From positions 1 through 12,315 of the forward strand of contig WRKD01000170.1 of NCBI GenBank assembly GCA_009778255.1: a stretch of 12,315 nt of DNA, in the 5' to 3' direction. The notes beneath the pieces are model-generated. The model searched no databases. It had not been told where the DNA came from and was given only the letters and a program-made list of their open reading frames with translations. Origin of the DNA: Bacillota bacterium (GTDB taxonomy: Bacteria > Bacillota > Dehalobacteriia > UBA4068). Made by a program: the position numbers and the translations under genes. Below, piece by piece: positions 8,598 to 12,315 of this stretch; position 1 is the first letter of the stretch; each line of letters starts with the position of its first letter.

Positions 8598-8604
8598 CCT
8601 CCTT
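8598..8604 (-). promoter_or_regulatory. Ribosome binding site deciding the oxidoreductase GTG start
   Basis: On the minus strand this reads AAGGAGG, nine bases before GTG (8588-8586). The spacing fits the GTG and not the next in-frame ATG at 8576. Confidence 0.85.
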
Positions 8605-8619
8605 TTAACATGTCTTTTG

Positions 8620-8652
8620 GTAAATTCTGTTGCAATTTACTACAATAAATTG
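8620..8652 (-). other. Overlapping alternative inverted repeats in the oxidoreductase leader
   Basis: GTAAATT (8620-8626) is complementary to AATTTAC (8634-8640) across a 7-base loop. CAATTTA (8633-8639) is also complementary to TAAATTG (8646-8652) across 6 bases. The middle segment can pair with only one partner at a time. Both stems are 7 bp and AT-rich, so they are weak and could be chance. They lie between the predicted transcription start and the RBS. Confidence 0.4.
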
Positions 8653-8691
8653 ATAAAAACTTAAAATAACATAAAAAAATAAAAAAATATC

Positions 8692-8720
8692 CATATACTC
8701 ATTACACATAAAACTGTCAA
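8692..8720 (-). promoter_or_regulatory. SigA-type promoter of the oxidoreductase gene
   Basis: On the minus strand there is a perfect -35 box, TTGACA (8720-8715). A 17-base spacer precedes the -10 box TATATG (8697-8692), a 4/6 match to TATAAT. The predicted start near 8685 gives a leader of about 97 bases to the GTG. The exact -35 box and ideal spacing make this the best promoter in the window. Confidence 0.65.
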
Positions 8721-8781
8721 ATCCTTTTTATGATCCTATAAATTCACATATTTGTTTTTTTACATTAAAAATAAGCAATAA

Positions 8782-8810
8782 TTGTAACTTCTAGATATTT
8801 ATACGATAAT
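8782..8810 (+). promoter_or_regulatory. Candidate SigA-type promoter for the surface-protein gene
   Basis: TTGTAA (8782-8787, 4/6) is followed by a 17-base spacer and GATAAT (8805-8810, 5/6). It would give an untranslated leader of about 180 bases before the ATG at 8999. The -10 box lies inside the palindrome at 8801-8815. In such AT-rich DNA a match of this quality is suggestive only. Confidence 0.45.
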
Positions 8811-8815
8811 CGTAT
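8801..8815. promoter_or_regulatory. 15-bp palindrome, candidate operator
   Basis: ATACGAT (8801-8807) and ATCGTAT (8809-8815) are perfect inverted repeats around a single central A. This is typical geometry for a dimeric DNA-binding regulator. It covers the -10 box of the plus-strand promoter candidate, so a bound protein would act as a repressor. I cannot match it to a named regulator. Confidence 0.45.
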
Positions 8816-8830
8816 TAATTAATTATTTAC

Positions 8831-8859
8831 CTATACCAAGCAGGAAACTTGAAGTATAG
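8831..8859. other. Imperfect hairpin in the surface-protein leader
   Basis: CTATACCAAG (8831-8840) pairs with CTTG (8848-8851) and GTATAG (8854-8859). There is a 2-base AA bulge and a 7-base loop. The loop and inner stem carry the first copy of the 13-base direct repeat. It could be an operator or an RNA leader structure. Confidence 0.45.
8838..8850 (+). repeat. Direct repeat copy 1 (AAGCAGGAAACTT)
   Basis: Thirteen bases match 8923-8935 with one difference (A/G at the eighth base). The copies are 85 bases apart in the same orientation upstream of the surface-protein gene. Confidence 0.55.
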
Positions 8860-8922
8860 CACATTTATCTTCGTTAATGCTCAATGGTTTAAATTATTTA
8901 TTCTACTATAAATATTTTAAGA

Positions 8923-8935
8923 AAGCAGGGAACTT
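8923..8935 (+). repeat. Direct repeat copy 2 (AAGCAGGGAACTT)
   Basis: This is the second copy of the 13-base direct repeat. It is followed directly by a T run and is nearer the gene. It overlaps the SigH-like -35 element. Confidence 0.55.
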
Positions 8936-8951
8936 TTTTTTGACGGCGAAA
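8927..8951 (+). promoter_or_regulatory. Possible SigH-like promoter upstream of the surface-protein gene
   Basis: AGGGAAC (8927-8933) and CGAAA (8947-8951), 13 bases apart, resemble the published SigH consensus (AGGAxxT, about 14 bases, HGAAT). There is one mismatch in the AGGA core, one at the T, and one in the -10 box. It would give a short leader that ends in the strong RBS. It is an alternative or an addition to the promoter candidate at 8782-8810. Confidence 0.3.
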
Positions 8952-8983
8952 GTCTTATAACATGTTTCTATATGGAAATATTT

Positions 8984-8990
8984 AAGGAGG
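8984..8990 (+). promoter_or_regulatory. Ribosome binding site of the surface-protein gene
   Basis: AAGGAGG lies 8 bases before the ATG at 8999. This is a near-perfect Shine-Dalgarno sequence that fixes the start codon. Confidence 0.9.
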
Positions 8991-8998
8991 CGTCTTAT

Positions 8999-11900
8999 AT
9001 GAAAAGGATTTTCACTATAATATTGGTGATTGGTTTAGTTTTTGGGTTGGCTGCGCCGGCATGGGCGGCGGATGGAATATCGAATGTTGAAATTAAATGC
9101 AACGGTGCGGTTGTTGGAACCAGTATTGTTGGATATAATCAGGAAGTTACCATAAGCGGCAATATTCCTTTAAATGAAACATATGCTGGTAGTGGAGATG
9201 GGCAATCGGTAACTTATCATTTGTCAAATGATGCAAATGCAAGCATTTCTGATGTTTCTACAGGTGGAATCAGAATATTCAGCCTAACGGTTTCCGGATC
9301 TAAAATTGCTAGCCTTAATGGCAAAGTAGAATTGACATTAACAAAGGATTATACTACTTATGTTGATGGCGAAGAAACTGAATCTGCCACAGGTTTTCCG
9401 GTGGCCACCTATACTACACCAAATATTTCTATTGCTCATGAAGCTAAAATGACCGCCTCAAACATAAAACTTTCATGTCCAGACAATCATACTTTTTCCG
9501 TAACAGGAAGTGGCACTACCTTCTCCTGTACTATTCCATTAGCTTGCGCCAATGCAAACCACACAATTACCATAAGCACACAAAACCTAGAAACTGGCCT
9601 TACACCAACAATCGGTAATTCAACTGTTCCATCTAATACTGGTAGCTTTTCTACATCAATTAAAATTACAAATGAAGCTGCTGAATCTACCACATATACT
9701 TTAAGCTTAAGTGCTCCTAGCGCTGATCTTACTATGAAATCTGTAACTTTAACCAGCAACAGTTCAACTGTGGGAAGTAATACTACAGCCACACCTTCAA
9801 CCAACAGCTCATCACCAACCATTATTAACGTCACCAGTACAACTAGTGGTAGCATAAGCATCTCTGTTAACGCAGAGGCTAATGCACAAGGCGCTACCGC
9901 CACTCCCTCATCGGCAAGCTTTTCTTTAGCAGAAGGTGCATCACAAGCTTTTTCTGTTCTTGTAACAGCGCCCAACGGAGCAACACAAACATATTATTAT
10001 CGGGCAACCCGATCTACTGCTGCGGTGACATTACTCAATAGCATAACTCTTAGCTCTTCCCTTGGTTCAATAACTAATGTTATGAGCGATGCACTTAGCC
10101 GAACACTGACCATCAATACCTCTTTAGAAAACGCAACCTTCACTATTGTACCAGGCCCTGGTTGTACTATTATGCGATTTAGGCTGAAAACCAGTAGTTC
10201 ATGGACGATTGTAAAAGAACAAATAGTTGATGTCTCAAAATCATTTGGTCCAACAACTATGCCAACTACAGGTAACAGTAGAGAATATGAAATAGAGGTT
10301 AAAGCACCCAATGGCGACTTGATAATAATTACTTTAACAGTAACCAACACTACCGGTACTTCTTTAGCAACCTCAGTTTACATCCGTAATAGCTCCACTT
10401 ATGGTAGCGGCAGCACTGCCACTTCTCCATCAAGTGTTGCCATTTACAGTAACAGCGGCACTCAAACAATGACGGTTTCTAGTTCATATACCAGCTCCAC
10501 ACTATATGCCCATATCGCCTTGGCCTCCGGTGTTACTTTAAGCTCCGCAACTTTCGATGGAAGTAATCTTTCTCTTAGTGGGACTGCTACAGAAAGAGTA
10601 CTTCAGCTTTCGAGTTCATTATCAGGAGATTTAGTTCTTAGATTCAGTTCAGGTGACTCAAGAACCATTAATATAGATCGTGGTTCTTCCTCTTCCAATA
10701 GGTTATCTAATCTACGTATTAGCAATACCACTAATTCTAACACCAGCAACCTATATGACTTAAACCCTAGTTTTTCCTCCGGAACAAAATCTTATACTGT
10801 ATATGTAGATAGCGGGACAACTTATATCTATATCTTCCCAACTAAAAACTCTAATAGCGATACACTTACCGTTACCGGCACCACCGGTATGACGGTGACT
10901 GATTATTTTTCCTCTAGCGGCTATTATCGTATTACTCTTGGAACCAGCAGTTCGAAAACAGTATATATAGCAGTTAATAACAGCAGTGGTTCAGACCGTT
11001 ATAGCATATCGATAGACCAAGGAGCAAATGTAAACCGCAACGCTTCTTTGAATACACTTTCTGTACGCAACGGAAGTTCCAGCGGCAGCAGTACTTATAC
11101 TCTTAGCCCCAGCTTTCTCTACAACAGGCTTAATTACGATGTTAGTCTCTCGAATAGTGTAACTGAGGCGTATATACACTTTACCCTTTATACCTCAAGC
11201 GCCTCCGTTTCGGTAAGCAATGCCAGCCTGGTTAGTACCGGAGTTTACCGAGCTACTTTATCCGGGGGGCAACCTAAAACGGTTACCATTAGTGTGACTT
11301 ATAGTGGCACTACAACCAGATATTATATTAATTTGGGCGGTTCTACTAAAGCAAGGCTTAATAGTCTGCGCGTAGCTTCTCAAGACAATACCAGCAGTAG
11401 CTATCAGTATACCTTAGCACCCTCTTTCTCTTCTTCAATTACTAACTATACCGTACTTATCCCCTATACTAACAGCAGCAGCCGTCCGGTATGGATAATG
11501 GCTACCCTGAACAATTCAAATGATGACCTACGAGTAGACGGCAGTGTTTCCTCAAGTGGTTCTTGGGTCAATGTCAGTAGCGTTAGCCCGGGGAATCATA
11601 GTAATGTGGAAATTAGGGTCGATGATAGCGACGGTAACCGTAATACTTATAAATTAGATATAATAGCAGCCCCCAGTAATGCCAGCAACGACGCTAACCT
11701 AAATACGCTTTCGTTAACCAGAGGGAACTCCAGTAGCAACAATATCAGTTTTAATACCAGCTTCAACTCGAATACCACCAGCTATACAGCAGATAGTGTA
11801 GCTAATGATGTAGATAGCGTGCGGGTTTATGCTTCGGGATACAGAGCAAGCGCCATTGTGGTTAATAATGAATTGATGGACGACAGTTATATTACAGTTG

Positions 11901-12315
11901 GCTTGAATACCGGCAGCAATACAATAAGAGTAACGGTATATGCCGAGAATTGTGAGACTTCTAAAACATATACCATTTCTATTAACAGAGGGGCCTCCGG
12001 CAGCGCCGATTGTAGCCTGGCCGGGTTGGAAGTGCGCACTTCTACCCAAACCCTTAACCTTATTCCCGCTTTTGTTAAAACAACCTTCACTTATACCATC
12101 AATGTCAGCGACGATATCACGCAACTTAGTTTCCGCCCCACTGCTTCAGATAGTGGCGCGACCATTCGTATGCAGGGAATTTCCTTGACCAGTGGTCAAT
12201 GGAGCGGCTATAACTCTTTATATTCCGGTACCACCAGTTTCGTCTTTACGGTAACCGCAGCAGACGGCAGTACCACCTCTAGTTATACCGTGAGCGTTGT
12301 ACGTGGGCTTAATCC
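8999..12315 (+). CDS. Secreted repeat protein with tandem cadherin-like beta-sandwich domains (3' end outside window)
   Basis: ATG at 8999 opens a frame with no stop to the right edge (1105 codons visible), so the gene is truncated by the window. Residues 1-23 are a signal peptide: MKR, a hydrophobic core, then a signal-peptidase site at AWA/AD. The mature protein is very rich in Ser, Thr and Asn. From about residue 567 there are five clear units of about 100-115 residues, starting near 567, 682, 784, 895 and 1001. Each has a LxxLxV opening, a central SY/NY-T-V strand, and a closing strand such as YTISINRG or YTVSVVRG. This matches the cadherin-like beta-sandwich family PF12733. Residues 151-566 appear to be four diverged units of the same kind, and residues 24-150 an unassigned beta domain. 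Such proteins are cell-surface or S-layer-associated adhesins or spacers. Any anchor (SLH, sortase or other) would lie beyond the edge. The function is inferred from fold and export. Confidence 0.92.
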   Translation, partial: MKRIFTIILVIGLVFGLAAPAWAADGISNVEIKCNGAVVGTSIVGYNQEVTISGNIPLNETYAGSGDGQSVTYHLSNDANASISDVSTGGIRIFSLTVSGSKIASLNGKVELTLTKDYTTYVDGEETESATGFPVATYTTPNISIAHEAKMTASNIKLSCPDNHTFSVTGSGTTFSCTIPLACANANHTITISTQNLETGLTPTIGNSTVPSNTGSFSTSIKITNEAAESTTYTLSLSAPSADLTMKSVTLTSNSSTVGSNTTATPSTNSSSPTIINVTSTTSGSISISVNAEANAQGATATPSSASFSLAEGASQAFSVLVTAPNGATQTYYYRATRSTAAVTLLNSITLSSSLGSITNVMSDALSRTLTINTSLENATFTIVPGPGCTIMRFRLKTSSSWTIVKEQIVDVSKSFGPTTMPTTGNSREYEIEVKAPNGDLIIITLTVTNTTGTSLATSVYIRNSSTYGSGSTATSPSSVAIYSNSGTQTMTVSSSYTSSTLYAHIALASGVTLSSATFDGSNLSLSGTATERVLQLSSSLSGDLVLRFSSGDSRTINIDRGSSSSNRLSNLRISNTTNSNTSNLYDLNPSFSSGTKSYTVYVDSGTTYIYIFPTKNSNSDTLTVTGTTGMTVTDYFSSSGYYRITLGTSSSKTVYIAVNNSSGSDRYSISIDQGANVNRNASLNTLSVRNGSSSGSSTYTLSPSFLYNRLNYDVSLSNSVTEAYIHFTLYTSSASVSVSNASLVSTGVYRATLSGGQPKTVTISVTYSGTTTRYYINLGGSTKARLNSLRVASQDNTSSSYQYTLAPSFSSSITNYTVLIPYTNSSSRPVWIMATLNNSNDDLRVDGSVSSSGSWVNVSSVSPGNHSNVEIRVDDSDGNRNTYKLDIIAAPSNASNDANLNTLSLTRGNSSSNNISFNTSFNSNTTSYTADSVANDVDSVRVYASGYRASAIVVNNELMDDSYITVGLNTGSNTIRVTVYAENCETSKTYTISINRGASGSADCSLAGLEVRTSTQTLNLIPAFVKTTFTYTINVSDDITQLSFRPTASDSGATIRMQGISLTSGQWSGYNSLYSGTTSFVFTVTAADGSTTSSYTVSVVRGLN
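10697..12315 (+). repeat. Five tandem cadherin-like beta-sandwich coding units
   Basis: Protein units start at about residues 567 (10697), 682 (11042), 784 (11348), 895 (11681) and 1001 (11999). The units share the strand pattern but are well diverged in DNA, so this is old domain duplication and not a recent DNA repeat. The last unit ends almost exactly at the window edge. Confidence 0.8.

Larger units (their letters stand above)
8589..8998. other. 410-bp AT-rich divergent intergenic region
   Basis: This is the only gene-free stretch above 300 bases. It separates the leftward oxidoreductase gene from the rightward surface-protein gene. From left to right it holds the oxidoreductase RBS, overlapping AT-rich inverted repeats, the minus-strand promoter, a plus-strand promoter candidate with a palindrome on its -10 box, a second hairpin, a 13-base direct repeat, a SigH-like site and the RBS of the surface protein. 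I see no tRNA, no small ORF with a convincing start, and no riboswitch class that I recognise. Confidence 0.8.

Noticed and set aside
8373..8648. 91-codon plus-strand open frame over the start of the oxidoreductase gene
   Set aside because: It is antisense to a certain gene and crosses its promoter side, with no RBS and no recognisable protein.
8589..8998. Rex operator or a known riboswitch in the divergent region
   Set aside because: Only partial Rex-like half sites (for example TTCACA near 8742) are present, without a proper dyad. No conserved riboswitch core that I know could be found.
9487..10350. Two minus-strand open frames (162 and 117 codons)
   Set aside because: Both lie opposite the secreted beta-sandwich protein, whose signal peptide, RBS and domain pattern are convincing. 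The reverse products show no recognisable pattern.
8999..12315. Broken or frameshifted surface-protein gene
   Set aside because: Reading codon by codon from 8999 gives no stop to the edge, and the domain pattern stays in the same frame. The missing end is only the window boundary.

Overview
The window looks like chromosomal DNA from an anaerobic Firmicute, most likely a member of the Clostridia or Negativicutes. The basis is a single-chain pyruvate:ferredoxin oxidoreductase, strong AAGGAGG-type ribosome binding sites, moderately AT-rich DNA, a membrane-anchored GHL10-type glycosidase, and large Firmicute-style surface proteins. No species can be named from sequence reading alone.

Layout from left to right. 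(1) Positions 1-3590 (+) hold the 3' part of a giant RHS/YD-repeat protein whose start lies left of the window. The YD repeats are interrupted by two nearly identical 74-residue modules and a low-complexity linker. They then resume, close with an RHS core domain, and end in a glycine-rich hydrophobic stretch plus a small beta-rich tail. (2) After a 72-base gap holding a perfect 14-bp hairpin, 3663-5060 (+) encodes a membrane-anchored GHL10 (DUF187) glycosyl-hydrolase-like protein. (3) Converging on it with only 12 bases between stop codons, 5073-8588 (-) encodes pyruvate:ferredoxin (flavodoxin) oxidoreductase, complete with all expected cofactor residues. (4) A 410-base AT-rich divergent intergenic region carries the oxidoreductase promoter on the minus strand. 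On the plus strand it carries promoter and operator candidates: a 15-bp palindrome over a -10 box, a hairpin, a 13-base direct repeat and a SigH-like site. (5) From 8999 (+) to the right edge runs a secreted Ser/Thr/Asn-rich protein made of tandem cadherin-like beta-sandwich units. It is uninterrupted and continues past the window.

The RHS protein, the GHL10 enzyme and the beta-sandwich protein are all cell-surface or secreted products. The oxidoreductase is a central-metabolism enzyme that happens to sit between them. I see no mobile element, CRISPR array, tRNA or rRNA.

The strongest candidates for something undescribed are the unassigned C-terminal domain of the RHS protein, which has no obvious immunity gene; the duplicated module inside its YD repeats; and the control region at 8780-8998. 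The rest of the window appears to be recognisable families.
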